Counted from the stretch's first letter, positions 1 through 10,905 are shown. The stretch: 64,000 bases of DNA from Silene conica (GCA_029255685.2 CM055312.2:644649-708648); one strand, 5' to 3'. Numbers and translations are program-made. The notes: generated from the sequence alone by a model not told the origin.

Positions 1-638
1 CGCATCTTGAGGGAATCGAACTTGGGTGGATTGAAACTACCAAAAAAAACTTACCAATTACCAACAAACCACTAGAGCACATTCAATTAGTGACAATATT
101 TATAACGTTCACAGTATATATATGCTTTAAGCCCAGGTAAATGAGGCCCCAAAAATCAGAGGCCCGGTTCTTAGGCTCAGCCTGCACCGGCCCTTAGCCG
201 CCCCTGAAATTATGACTCAAACTAATCCAACTAGACCGAATAATATAAATTGAAATTACGTAATAAACTACGACTGAAAATTATCCGAGCATCATTTATG
301 TCAAAGGTCAACCGAATTTAAATAATCATTTGACTAAATTTACCGTCATACCTTAGCTAGTGTTTTTTCTTTGAATGTGTACATTGAATACAAACAATTC
401 CTAGGCACAATCTAAGTGAATTGTATTGTGCTTTGAGGCCTTTGATTAGGTAGTAGATACAATTTTTTTATTTTTAACTTTGACCCAGACACGACCCATA
501 ATCCATGGTACTATATCGTAGCGTAGTAGTACATCTATTTGATGCTAAAATAGATCACAAGTAATGCAGCTGTACTGGAACGAGTCATCTAGTGAATTAT
601 AGTATTTGTAAAGTACTCCGTAGAAAGAAAGTGTTAAA
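1..638. other. AT-rich intergenic DNA, no gene seen
   Basis: No convincing coding region or RNA gene. Positions 130-210 are unusually GC-rich with repeated GGCCC words, which resembles the body of small hAT-type elements, but no ends or target duplication could be defined. The stretch ends at the 12-bp duplication that borders the SINE starting at 639. Confidence 0.5.
627..638 (+). repeat. Target-site duplication of the SINE, left copy
   Basis: GAAAGTGTTAAA immediately precedes the SINE and is repeated exactly at 900-911 after its poly(A) tail. Confidence 0.85.
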
Positions 639-899
639 GCCCGCAAGGGTGGAGTCTAGTGGTTAAAACCTGGGTGAAATTCCCAGGAGACCCGGGTTCA
701 AGCCTCCCCAAGAGCAAAATCTTGTGGAGCATTCTTGGCCCAAGTCCATGCCTAAATAGACTTCGAGCCTGTCACCCTCGGGTGGTTTACCTGGTGTATG
801 TGGTTTGCAGGCTACTCCATTACATATACCCGCGGGTTTACCCAGTGCGCACCGAAGGTAGCGGCTGCGGGTTCCCTCGTTAAAAAAAAAAAAAAAAAA
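639..899 (+). mobile_element. tRNA-derived SINE, complete, with poly(A) tail
   Basis: The element begins GCCCGCAAGGGTGG, has an A-box-like stretch (TCTAGTGGTTAAAACC, about 655-670) and a B-box-like GGGTTCAAGCC (about 693-703), and ends in an 18-base A run at 882-899. It is bounded by a direct repeat GAAAGTGTTAAA at 627-638 and 900-911, the expected target-site duplication. The same sequence recurs inverted at 40731-40916 and, diverged, at 18456-18683. The intact flanks and tail suggest a fairly recent insertion. An open frame across it is not a gene. Confidence 0.85.
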
Positions 900-911
900 G
901 AAAGTGTTAAA

Positions 912-1211
912 AGGATGAAAAGGCAAGCAAGACCTTTATGAATGGTCCTGGGCCTGGGGTAGTTGTTTTATTAAAGCATAAAAAGACATAAGAAAATAAC
1001 AAAAAGGCAAGTTGGAGATGACAATGCTTCCTCTTGATTTGCCCATTTAAACCCTGTCTTTTTCACTATCTTTTCCCACCTTTTCTCCCTTTCATCCCTC
1101 TTCTCTCCTCCTCCTCCTCCACTCATATCTATCCTTCTTTTCTCACTTCCCCCACTTTTCTTATTAACTACCAAACAATACCCTAAAACATCTCAGTTCT
1201 CATTTCTTCTC
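912..1211 (+). promoter_or_regulatory. Upstream region and pyrimidine-rich leader of the F-box gene
   Basis: From about 1058 to 1160 the plus strand is almost pure C/T, a composition common in plant 5' untranslated leaders, and it runs into the start codon at 1212. No TATA box could be assigned with confidence. The SINE ends only about 300 bp upstream of the start codon. Confidence 0.4.
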
Positions 1212-2351
1212 ATGTCCAAAAAACGCCCAAAACTCCACCAAGTTGTACCCTTCCGACACGAACACGATCACGATCACGATGAGCAACTTATTCCTGGTTT
1301 ACCAAATCATATAGCACACTTATTTCTTACAAAAATACACCCCAAATATCTATACCCAGTTTGCCCTTCCTGGAGAAACTTCATCTACTCACCTCTTTTC
1401 CCACCATTTCTATCCCTCTATACTATCTTCACACCTATTATCTCAATCCCTGCTTCTGCTTCTGCTTCTGCTTCTACTTCTACTTCCCAGCAGCTTCTCA
1501 CTCCCATTCATTTCTCCGCCTTCGACCCCATCTCCTCCCGCTGGCGGGACCTTCCCCCACCCCCTGACCCTCCTCTCCAACTCATCCTCCACCACCCTTC
1601 CTTCATCTCCCGCAATCTCCCTATCCAGTCCGTCGCCGTCCGGGACACACTCGTATTACTTGCGGCCACTACGCAACACCTCATCCCCGCTCTCCCCCGA
1701 CCCCTTGTGTTCCACCCGGTCGAACACTGGCGGTTCGGCCCTGACATCCCCGTCCCCCGACGTTGGTGCGCTGTAGGCGCACTCCGCGGGGAGGTTTACC
1801 TTGCTAGCGGCGTTGGATCTCATTTCTCCTCCGACACCGCCCGTGCGGTTGAAAAATGGGACAGTAATGGACGGTGGCGGAAAGTGCGGCCTCTATACGA
1901 CGGGAGGTTTTCGAGGGAGTCGGTGGAGGCGGTGGGGTGGAGAGGGAAGCTATGCATGGTGAACGTAAAAGGAGACGCGGCGAAGCAAGGAGCGGTTTAC
2001 GAGGAAGAGAAGGACGAGTGGAGGGAGATGGCGGAGGGGATGATAAGTGGGTGGAGAGGGCCGGCGGCGGCCATGGAAGAGGAGGTGATGTATGTGGTGG
2101 ATGTATCAAAGGGTGTGTTGAGGAGGTATGATGAGGTGAGGGATGTGTGGGTGGATGTAGTTGAAAATGTGAGGTTGCGTGGTGCTAAGCAAATGTCTGC
2201 GCGCGGTGGCCGGGTATGTGTGGTTTGTCGAGACGGTGCCCAGATTTTTATTGTAGATGTTGTCTCGGTTCCGGTTCGGTTTTGGGTGGTTCAGCCGCCT
2301 ACTGGGTTTAATGCGGTTGCGGTCCATGTATTGCCCCGGATGACTCATTGA
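1212..2351 (+). CDS. KUF1: F-box/kelch-repeat protein, KUF1/SKIP25-like
   Basis: Single-exon gene of 379 aa. An F-box-like segment (about residues 27-75: LIPGLPNHIAHLFL, CPSWRNFIYSP) is followed by kelch-type blades, for example VGALRGEVYLASG (about 190) and the RGPAAAMEEEVMYVVD block (about 280). F-box proteins recruit substrates to SCF ubiquitin ligases through SKP1, and the kelch propeller would bind the target. Family members of this type are KUF1 (karrikin-induced, feedback on KAI2 signalling in Arabidopsis) and proteins annotated SKIP25; the choice of KUF1 rests on resemblance and on gene order with other At1g31xxx homologues. Oddities are an N-terminal His/Asp run (HDHDHD) and a low-complexity SASASASAST run at about 80. 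The first half of the frame is C-rich and the second half G-rich. The target is unknown. Confidence 0.85.
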   Translation: MSKKRPKLHQVVPFRHEHDHDHDEQLIPGLPNHIAHLFLTKIHPKYLYPVCPSWRNFIYSPLFPPFLSLYTIFTPIISIPASASASASTSTSQQLLTPIHFSAFDPISSRWRDLPPPPDPPLQLILHHPSFISRNLPIQSVAVRDTLVLLAATTQHLIPALPRPLVFHPVEHWRFGPDIPVPRRWCAVGALRGEVYLASGVGSHFSSDTARAVEKWDSNGRWRKVRPLYDGRFSRESVEAVGWRGKLCMVNVKGDAAKQGAVYEEEKDEWREMAEGMISGWRGPAAAMEEEVMYVVDVSKGVLRRYDEVRDVWVDVVENVRLRGAKQMSARGGRVCVVCRDGAQIFIVDVVSVPVRFWVVQPPTGFNAVAVHVLPRMTH

Positions 2352-3789
2352 GATAATATCAAAATTACTTTTTGGGTTTTAAATTGTTTTATTGGTGGAT
2401 GTAATTAAATGGAATATTGAAATATACGGGTGATGCAAATCATTAAATATACATACCTACATGATATTGTAATTGCACAAATTTTTATTGGAGACATCAT
2501 TTGTAACAAGTTGAATATTTCACCCTCTTGCTTCATTGTTCGTCACAACTCACGAGCAAGACTCTTTATTATAATTATAACTTGATTTCCTTGGTTGGTC
2601 TTTTAATGTTTTTTGGGCATTTGCTTTATTACGGTTTCAACTTTCAAAACCAATGAACTTTGATCATATTTATATTTGAAAGGTCGTACTAGTGACGGAT
2701 TATCTGGCATAAGCTTGTAACGAGTCAAGTATCACCCATAGAAACAAAAAAGTAAGATGCATGGGAAATCTCAAATAATTTGTCTTTATTTTTCAACGTG
2801 GGTTTCAGTTGACCCTCGAGAATTTGTGATTTATATTTACGGTAACTCTTGTTTGAGACCGTCTCACGCGTACAACGGGTTCATTTATTTGTATTAAATG
2901 AGAAATTTATTATAAAAACAGATGGTCTGATGGGGTGAGACCGTCAATATGTAATTTGTGTTATATTTATGTTACTTTTTGTTGTTGAAATTTGTTTGTT
3001 GTTAATTTTATAAATAAATATATTTTTCATCCAACCTATATAAAGTCAAGTCAAAAGTTGGGAAATTCTGATCTCGGACAAAATAGGATAGTGAAGGAAG
3101 TATGTAGAGCAATAGATATTTGATTGTTGGGGGCCTTGGGGTGGGGGCGTGGGACAAAGCAGAATTGATCGGGCATCGGCGCATTGCCTACCATTCAAGT
3201 TTGTTTTTTGGACGTGTGGATATAAAGGATAAAATATGTTAGATATTCTTATTTTGCAAGATTCATGTTTGGATTATATATAAGTAGAGCTTGCCAAAGA
3301 AGCGGATCGGGCAGTCGGGTCCATCGACCGAGTCTCACCCTTCCTCCCCAAGGCCAGTTGAATGAGAAAGAATGAAGTGAATAAGTGAGAAATGTTACAT
3401 CGAAATAACTCAATTTGTTCGCTTTCACATTTGTTGGGTCGGCAGTAACAAACATTTTCGCTCTTTATGTCACATGCTAACTACTCATTTAATACTCCAT
3501 TTCAGTTGTGGGGTTTTGGGACTGCGATGTTCTTTTGTACTTCCATACTTCCTTCCATTTCATTTTGTCAATTTAGACTAAACATGTTTATCAAAATTTA
3601 CATCACTTTGATTTGTTGCTTCAACTTCAGCACTACTATCGGATTTGTATTACGGAGTATTCTGCAGTCGTCCTCCAGGGTTGTTAATTGCTACTGCTAT
3701 TTGCTAATTTTGTGACGACGCCCGTAAATTCCAACCAAATTTACAATATACTTTGATCATTTAGCTTTTAACACTGGATCTTCCTCTTT
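2352..3789. other. Intergenic DNA, no gene seen
   Basis: AT-rich sequence between the F-box gene and the hairpin. Open frames at 3249-3715 have no recognisable domain or plausible gene structure. Confidence 0.5.
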
Positions 3790-3933
3790 ATTAGGAGATT
3801 AGGCCATTAGGTTACGATTAGCTACGACGGCTATCGTTTAGGGTTTATGGTAGTATGGTTTATTTTAGAGTACCATAAACCCTAGACGATAGCCGTCGTA
3901 GCTAATCGTAACCTAATGGCCTAATCTCCTAAT
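3790..3933. repeat. Nearly perfect 63-bp inverted repeat (hairpin)
   Basis: Left arm 3790-3852 and right arm 3871-3933 are reverse complements except for one base (left TCGTTTAGG, right CCTAGACGA), separated by an 18-nt loop. The flanks carry a direct TCTTCCTCT near each end (about 3780 and 3936), which could be a 9-bp target duplication of a Mutator-type foldback element, though it is offset from the arms by a few bases. A transcript would fold into a long near-perfect stem, so a small-RNA precursor is an alternative. Confidence 0.85.
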
Positions 3934-5315
3934 ACTCTTCCTCTACCCCTACCTCTACCTCTTAATGTAAGCAAATTGCAAAGGCATAAAAACATAGAGA
4001 GAGGTGTCTACATCTCATCCGTTATATGTTATCTTCTTCAACTAACTTATGATGCTACAATCTACATTATTATTAAGGATTAGAGCTACGTTTTTGTTTG
4101 TAGATAAACCATTGAATCATCCGCATCATTCCATTATCCAAATTACAGAAATAATCAACTACCGAAACATCAGTTTAGTTGATATTGGCTACTCGCATAG
4201 TCGCATTACTCGCATACAACATGTTTCTTAAATAATGAATAATATTTTACTCATTACAGTACTTTTACATATTATTTTCCATTTGATACCCTTAACCATT
4301 TATTGAAAGAAGGTTGTAAATCAAATTCTCTAAAAATTTCTAACAATACAATTACCCCCATTAATCAAATTTCTTAAAAATTACCCCCATTAATCAAATT
4401 TCTTAAATTATGAATAATAATTTGTAGATACCTGATTGATTTGTTCATTGTAAATTATTGATTAATTAATGTGATTTTTCCCCAAATCCCTTTACTATAA
4501 AAGGGATAGAATTTAAAGGTTTCTTATTGGTTGATTAAAAGTAGGAATTTTTTTTTATAATTAGAGTAGGGTCCACCATATTCTTTATACTTAATTAATT
4601 AACCGTTCTCACGTTTTTGTCGATTTAATCTCTTTCCGCGTTTTTCAAGCTTTCATCGATTTAATTTCTTCCTTGCTTTTGTTAATTAAAGAAATTTCAA
4701 TCTATAATCACACGATGAAATATAAAGTCCCATAGAGTACTAACTCAATTTCAGCCGTAAAAATCAAATCTTTGATGATCGTCGATAATAAGTTAACTAA
4801 TTTTATATAAATTAAAGGCATAAATTAGATATAATAAATTAATAATATGATTGCGACACCGAAACTTTACGGATGAAGTATTCCAATATTAAAAAACTTT
4901 TCAATATTACTTTAGTATGGAGCAATGAAAAATTAAATTAGTGGTAATAAGTATAAAACACAAATAAAAATTAAATACCAAATATAATAGTTGAGAGTTG
5001 AAACATTTCAATACTGTAAATTAACAAATTAAAATAGTTGTGAGTTCTACAATTTTCGGAAATGTTTTACCAAGGTAGCTCAGTGGACTAAAAGCGTTAA
5101 CAAGTGCACAACCCCATCACAGCAGCTGTTTGTGAATGATAATAAAACCAGAATATCTTGGTTACATACAGAGGTCAATGAGCACGAATTACAGCAACAT
5201 TTTGTGTTATGAAATACACAGTAGTTTCAACCCCAACTGCTGACTTACAGAGTTATAGTGACATCATTACGAAATACACAGTAGTACTACGCAATATTTA
5301 GAGTAAAAAGATTGT
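3934..5315. other. Intergenic DNA with a possible Helitron 5' end
   Basis: No gene seen. At 4487 the sequence TCCCTTTACTATAAAAGG, preceded by A, looks like the 5' terminus of plant Helitrons and resembles the start at 37210 and the one at 50569. No matching 3' hairpin plus CTAG was found nearby, so this is probably a fragment. Confidence 0.35.
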
Positions 5316-8300
5316 TTAGTTCTCAGAGGAAGTTTCACCAGATGATGATGATGATGAGCTTTCATGCAAACGTTTGAGCTCATCGTAAGCCCATTCAAGG
5401 CCCTGGCAATAGTGCACCGGTGGGTTAAATCTAGTGTCGCTTATATCAGGTGGCAAGAAGGCGCCATTCTCTACCAGGTATTTGACAGCTTTCTTGTTCC
5501 TCTCCTTTGCGGCCAAGTGTAGGGGTGTCCCTGAAACCAAACATTAATGAGTCTCGAGAAATCACTAGAGAGTAGAAACCAAATCACTGATTGAGGGCTT
5601 TCCGAAAGTATAAATCTGGCATCATTAACCAAAGTACCTCTACTAAAAGTACTTTGGGTTTTTCTCACTGGTACCCTCGGTATTTTGGAATTCTCACTTG
5701 TACCCCGCAACTCCAATCATTAATCTCAAACGTGACAATTAATGACAAATCCATCAGTTACTCCAGTTAATTAGCTGATACGGCAATACGGCATACCCAT
5801 TTCATCATCCCCTTCCCGTCTTTAATTCTTTATACCTTTCATTGTTTTCTCTCTAAAGCCACCTCCATATTTTGCCTTTTTTTCAAAAAAAAAATACAAA
5901 ACTTTAATTGAATGTACCGAAAAATAAACTTAAATCAATTTAGCAAATTTGCGTGGGTCAATTCTCCTCAACACTCTCTGTAAAACCCCCCTTCATACGT
6001 TGTTGATTGTCATTTTTATTTGAAAATTCAATAAAATCTTCTTTCAACCCCGTTAAATCTTTTTTATGGTCACGAACATCTGAACCAGTGTAGTGTTCAT
6101 TCTCATCAATCGTCTTGGTAGTAGGACATGTGCACCGGAGAATCACTTGATGAAATGGTCACATTCTAGACATCTAAAATAAGTCGCATGAATCATTGTT
6201 TGTAGATCCACAATTATGCAACACCGCATTTCTTTCAACTCAATTGCAAGATTGATTTATAAATTCAAGGGCGGAATATTTGGGGCTTTTTTCCAGATGA
6301 ATGAAAAGTTTAAGATATTAGGAAAACCGACGGAAAAAGTGTAATGATTTTTTGGTGGGCAAAAAATGGGTCGGTTGAAGGGAAGACAAAATATACAACA
6401 AAATTTAACGCCACATCAGCTAATTGACGGAGCACTTAATGTGAGTTTATAATTAGGTCACGTTTGAGACTAATGACAGGAATTGAGGAATAGAGGGGTA
6501 CAGGTGGGAATTCCAAAATATTGAGGGTATAAGTGAGAAAATCCCGAGCAAATTTTATGGGTAAAGTTGTCTTTAAATACAGGGCTTAACAAGACTTTAT
6601 GTACTCCCTCCTAATCTAAAACTTCCCCATTACCCTTATGCACAAAATTTAAGGAAACACACTACACTACCCCACCACCATACAATTAAATTTGGACCAT
6701 ATAATTAAATTTGGACCACACAAACACCTACTACTAAAAATAGAAATATGGAAGTAATTGTAAATAGACGAAAAAGGAAATAGAGAAGCTTATTTAGAAT
6801 AGGAGGGAGTATTCTTTAGTTGCTTTCTCGAAAAATAAGGCAAAAAATGTGAAACAACTGTCCATAGCCAAAGATACTTACAGCCACAAGCCCCCTTGGT
6901 TCGGGCATCAATATTGGCACCATGTTCGAGTAGCACATCCATGACTTTAATATGGCCACCTTCAGCAGCAAGGTGAAGAGGGGTGACACCCTGCAATTTA
7001 GGACCCCAAGCAGCAACATTTGCATCCATCCCTTCATCAAGTAATCGTTTGACCTGCCATGTAGAAGTATAGAAACAAAAAGATGACAATGAAGAACAAA
7101 TAAGAATGTACATATAAAGCACATCATGCACAGAGAAATACTCCTTCAACTCAGCTCATAGAGACTTTAAGCTGCTTAAGAACCAAAACTTCAACAACTG
7201 ATATTTAAAATTGTACACATGTAAACATCAATTAAGCTTGTTATAGTAGCAGTAACAATATGCCTACGCATTTTGATAAGAAACCCAACTAAAAGATTGT
7301 AATCACAAGACATTAGAGCCTAAAACTACAATTTACCAAAATTATACATATATACTTCCGATTTCCCAGTCATTCGCTTAATTATTCCATTTTAGGGCAT
7401 CTAAGTTAATTGTTTAACTTTCTATTTTGGGAATGCTTTTGATGAACAATTGGATACTCCACACTCAATTTCGTCAACTTGTCATCAAATAATTTGTCCT
7501 CTCCTTTTTCCTTGGTCTTTGTCCGCGGATTAAAAAGGGATAAACAAGTGAAAGGGACCGAGGAAATACGATGATAAATAGACTAAGGTACCATCAAGGT
7601 TTCAATCTCCCTATCGAGGCGGGGAAAGGGGCTAGTAGGGAATGTCGCAACCCGTACCAAGTTACTCAATTCATCTATTGCATTACTAATTTGCCGTCAG
7701 AAATTTAAACTTCAAATCCCGACTCCGCCAAAATCCCCAATTAGACATACAAGAAGCAGAAACATAGAAAAGAAGGGAAGAGCAAAGTACCCCCATTTCT
7801 GAACCCGCGAAGAAGAAACAGAGGGTTTATCAAACTGAATAACACCTTCCAAAGGAACACCCTCTTGTCCAACCGAAACGACATCGGTTTGCTGAAAAGG
7901 AGGGGGTGAATTGGTGACAGGGGTAGAATTGGAATCCGAAGATGTAGCTAGAAGGATAGGAAATCAAGTGCTGTTAGTATTGTTGCTAAGATTGGTGGTG
8001 TTGCGTTTTGAGAAGAGGGTGGTAATTGGTTGGTTAGTGCGACGGCTATTGTTGAGTGCGGTGGAGGACGTGGCGGAGGAAGAGGTGCATCGGCTGGTAC
8101 TGGGACCCGCTTGGCTTAGCACCAGCATTTTTGGGTGTGGTGTATAGATTCAAGGGATAAGGTAGTGCATAGTCCACATTACCATATAAGCACATCGCCA
8201 TCTTAGCAGAGCAGTATTGACTATTGAGACAACCCTCAAACTTCAGCCAATATGCCAAACACGCACGGTTATAAATCAAACAATGCCAATACACACGCAA

Positions 8301-8700
8301 GCATACTAATTAATACTTACTCCCTCCATCCCGGTCAATTGTTAACCTTTCTATATTTATAGTGTTTTTTATGCAGGTTTTGATCATCCATAGACAACAT
8401 GATCCACTAAGGTAAACAAATGATTAGAACAGAAGGAGTAACAACAATAAAAACAACCATCCCCAAAGTAAAAATAAAAATTCAGTAAGATTCCATAAGG
8501 GAAAAGTAAACAATCCATGAAGCGAAAAGGAAGCAAGCAAGAAGATTAAATACCTCCTTACGGTCACCTTTTCGAGCACCAATGTGAAGAGGAGTCCAAC
8601 CCCTATCATCAGTATCAAAAGCATGTCGAAACGACCGCCTCCTCGACGTTCTCCGCTCAGCGAAAGTGGATCTCTCCTCTTCACGAGGAATGATCATCAT
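5316..8700 (-). CDS. Ankyrin-repeat protein, phytochrome-interacting (PIA1/PIA2) type
   Basis: Three exons on the minus strand: 8700-8554, 7053-6882 and 5530-5316, giving 177 aa, with GT/AG at both introns and frame kept. The start is the first ATG of the ATGATGATCATT cluster. A basic, Arg/Ser-rich N-terminus (residues 1-30) is followed by three ankyrin repeats (about 33-64, 68-101 and 102-135; DRGWTPLHIGARKGD, GVTPLHLAAEGGHIKV, WTPLHLAAKERNKK) and a conserved tail with FNPPVHYCQGLEWAYDELK, ending in a Ser/Glu-rich stretch. The layout and length match the small Arabidopsis PIA proteins (about 175 aa), reported to bind phytochromes and affect anthocyanin responses; function here is inferred. 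The introns are large: intron 1 (7054-8553) holds a MITE and a foreign exon fragment, and intron 2 (5531-6881) holds two inverted-repeat elements. Confidence 0.88.
5650..6548. mobile_element. Element with ~150-bp terminal inverted repeats in intron 2 of the ankyrin gene
   Basis: The segment from about 5650 to 5795 reappears inverted at about 6405-6548: TTTTCTCAC, GGTACCCTC, TTTTGGAATTC, CTCAAACGTGAC and TTAGCTGAT recur in order. Long imperfect terminal repeats around a non-coding middle suggest a non-autonomous Mutator-like (MULE-type) element. I could not define a target duplication, and a foldback element is an alternative. The open frame in its middle has no recognised domain. Confidence 0.55.
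6602..6811. mobile_element. Stowaway-like MITE in intron 2 of the ankyrin gene
   Basis: Begins TACTCCCTCCTAATCTAAA and ends TTAGAATAGGAGGGAGTA. These are terminal inverted repeats bounded by TA, as in Tc1/mariner-related MITEs. About 210 bp, no coding capacity. Confidence 0.7.
7793..8110 (-). pseudogene. Exon-like fragment resembling a chloroplast DUF3054 protein, inside intron 1 of the ankyrin gene
   Basis: Read on the minus strand from about 8110 to 7793, one frame gives a Ser/Thr/Asn-rich leader like a plastid transit peptide. One in-frame TGA follows, then a stretch with GQEGVPLEGVIQFDKP and SSSRVQKWG before a GGG|GTACTT sequence that looks like a splice donor. This resembles, from memory, the first exon of plant chloroplast proteins with a DUF3054 domain. 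No following exon with the membrane domain was found, so it looks like a captured or duplicated first exon decaying in the intron. The assignment is uncertain. Confidence 0.45.
8318..8440. mobile_element. Short Stowaway-like MITE in intron 1 of the ankyrin gene
   Basis: TACTCCCTCCATCCCGGTC at the left and AGAACAGAAGGAGTA at the right are imperfect terminal inverted repeats bounded by TA. 123 bp, non-coding. Confidence 0.55.
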
Positions 8701-9344
8701 TGTTACAAATCCCCTCAAACAAATTCAACTCCCAATCAACAATTAGCACAATACTTCCTTCGATTCGACTAGTTGTGTAACTAGATGTTGAGAAATTGAC
8801 GGATACCCAGATGAAAATGACTCAATACAATCAAATTAAACGATTAAACGTAAAGTAAGAAACCCTAAATTAAACGGGAAATCGAAATTAACGAGAGAAA
8901 GAAGAGTGATTAGCCATGTTGTAAGGAGCAAAGGGATTCAGACCAGGGCCAAAAACACGAGGATTTTCAGAAAGAATGATTGAGGAAGCCGTAACGTGTG
9001 AATTCAGTGAGATTATGAACATTATAATTTAACCCGCAAAACCCTAATTTGAATAAAATTCGGAAGGAGAGAGTAATAATGAAATTAGGGAAAAGGGTAT
9101 TGAGATTAAGTAGGGAATTAAACAAACCCTCGATCAATTTGGGAAAGCATAAGGGATTGATTGAGAAGGAAGTGGAAATTGGGGGGATTTGTAGGGTTGA
9201 TGAGGAAGAAGGCGGTCGAACTTCGAAGATGGTATTGAGAGGATGGATTATCGAGGAATTGTGTTGGGTTACTTATTCCCTTTTGGAGTCTAAAGAATAT
9301 TTATGCTTACAATGTACGACTCTTCTCCGTTTGCTATTCTAATT

Positions 9345-9945
9345 AGGGGAGAGTATAGATCGGGTATTTGATCCGAAATCCTAATTCGGATCGGATATCC
9401 GATCTGAAAATCCAAAATTTTAGTATCCATGATCTGATCCGAAATGTTTGAATATCCGAAATTTAGTATCCGAAACTATCCGTAAATTTTGGATCAGTTA
9501 TTCGATATCCGAGATCCGATCAATGTAAATATATATTGTCAAAAATGTAATAAAAAATAAAAGTAGCGTAATAAAAATGAAAATGTGGGTTTGTGAATGT
9601 GAAATTGTCGATGATTGGTTTTGTTAATGAAAAGAAATTAAACTTTACGGTTTTGTAGACGAGGGTTATTTACGGTTTTGTGAATGATGGTTATTGAGTG
9701 AGATGAAATTAGCTAGTGTTATTTAATATTTATGGGTCATATATCGGATACGGATCGGATATTACACGGATATCGGATATCCAAATTTTTAAGCCAGATA
9801 TCCATATCTGATCCGATATCCAAATATTTCGGATACGGGTATCCAACCAAACCACTTTTCGGATCAGATATCCATTAATTCGGATCAAATACAGATCGGA
9901 TATCGGATCAATTCGGATCATCGGATTTTTTGCTCAGCCCTAATT
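9345..9945. repeat. Degenerate GATCCGATATCC-type arms in inverted orientation
   Basis: Two segments (about 9355-9520 and 9735-9935) are built from many variants of GGATATCCGATC and TTCGGATC, arranged so that one is roughly the inverse of the other around a normal-composition core. This looks like a non-autonomous TIR or foldback element whose arms evolved from a short palindromic unit. No target duplication could be fixed. A CTAG followed by ACCCGTG just to the right (9960-9976) resembles a broken Helitron 3' end in reverse. Confidence 0.45.
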
Positions 9946-10140
9946 CTAATAATGACTAACTAGTTTTAGACCCGTGAAAAAAAATTGGATTATTGATCGA
10001 ATTGTTTTTGATTGGACTGTCGCCATTCTTTTGTACTCTTTTATTTGTATTCCGTGTTGCTTTTGTCCTCAATCGTATCATAATAATTTCGTACTTATAT
10101 ACATAATAAATATACTCATTTTATCTTTAATCATGATTTG

Positions 10141-10418
10141 TACTCCCTCCATTCTTTTTATATCACCCAACTTTTGTTTCGACACTATTCACAATCGACA
10201 CTATTCACAATCGAGTATTCAACGTCGGTTTTCTCTCAATCTGTTCACGGAAATATATTCATGTGAGATCTTTTTTGGATTGTCTTGATAAGAGGATTAA
10301 GAATTTCAAACTTTTTATAATTTTTAGTAGTATGTAGCTAAAGATATAATCAAAACAAAATGAACATCGGCAAACGTGTATAATGAAATGGGGTGATATA
10401 AAAAGAATGGAGGGAGTA
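10141..10418. mobile_element. Stowaway-like MITE
   Basis: TACTCCCTCCATTCTTTTTA at the left and AAAAAGAATGGAGGGAGTA at the right are near-perfect inverted repeats that continue through TATCACCC/GGGTGATA. They are bounded by TA, typical of Tc1/mariner-related MITEs. The element is about 278 bp and shows no coding capacity. Confidence 0.8.
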
Positions 10419-10582
10419 CCTATTATATTAGGTTTAATACCACTTTTTCTTAAATCTGTACAATAGTCTCTCAATAAGTTTATTGAGAGACGGACTCTCA
10501 GGGGACCTACTGATAATAGAATATTACGATTACAATATATAATACTCCGTAATAATTACCCAAATGAAAATTCTCGTGTTTT

Positions 10583-10905
10583 TCGTCGGGTTATTGTGGA
10601 TGCTGCCCAGCGTAAGTGTGCCAAGTATCGGGATTTGTGCGTGGCGGCGGACTATAGCCTATAGTTTCCTTCCCTTCTCTTTCTTGTCTTTGGGAGAGTT
10701 TGATGTGGGAGTCGTTACTTTGCTCTAGCGGATTCAAAAGTTTTATATGTCTCAGGATACCGGGGCTAGTGCTTCCACTTATATTTTTTTTTTCTAGATT
10801 TAGCTTTGCTATTGTTAAGGGAGTGGGTGCCCAGATTGTGTTTCGAGTGCCCACTAACTTGTAAAATTTAATTTTCTTTCAATAAAAGTTTATCGGGTGT
10901 TAAAA
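10583..10905 (+). pseudogene. 3' fragment of the same RT/endonuclease element found at 53342-55490
   Basis: The plus strand from about 10583 matches the last ~90 codons of the large retroelement frame at 55120-55390: GATGCTGCCCAGCGTAAG, a TTTGGGAGAG block, and the GTGGGTGCCCAGATTGTG block near the end. It has in-frame stops and small indels, then continues into a TAA-rich tail starting near 10894, as the large copy does. It is a dead 5'-truncated copy, the expected outcome of target-primed reverse transcription. Open frames on the other strand here are spurious. Confidence 0.75.

Noticed and set aside
1874-2131. Other-frame open frames inside the F-box gene
   Set aside because: Strand-biased composition of the real frame (C-rich then G-rich) keeps other frames open; no motifs.
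9049-9342. 97-codon plus-strand open frame upstream of the ankyrin gene
   Set aside because: No recognised domain, lies in the opposite direction in the likely promoter region, and has no exon or leader context.
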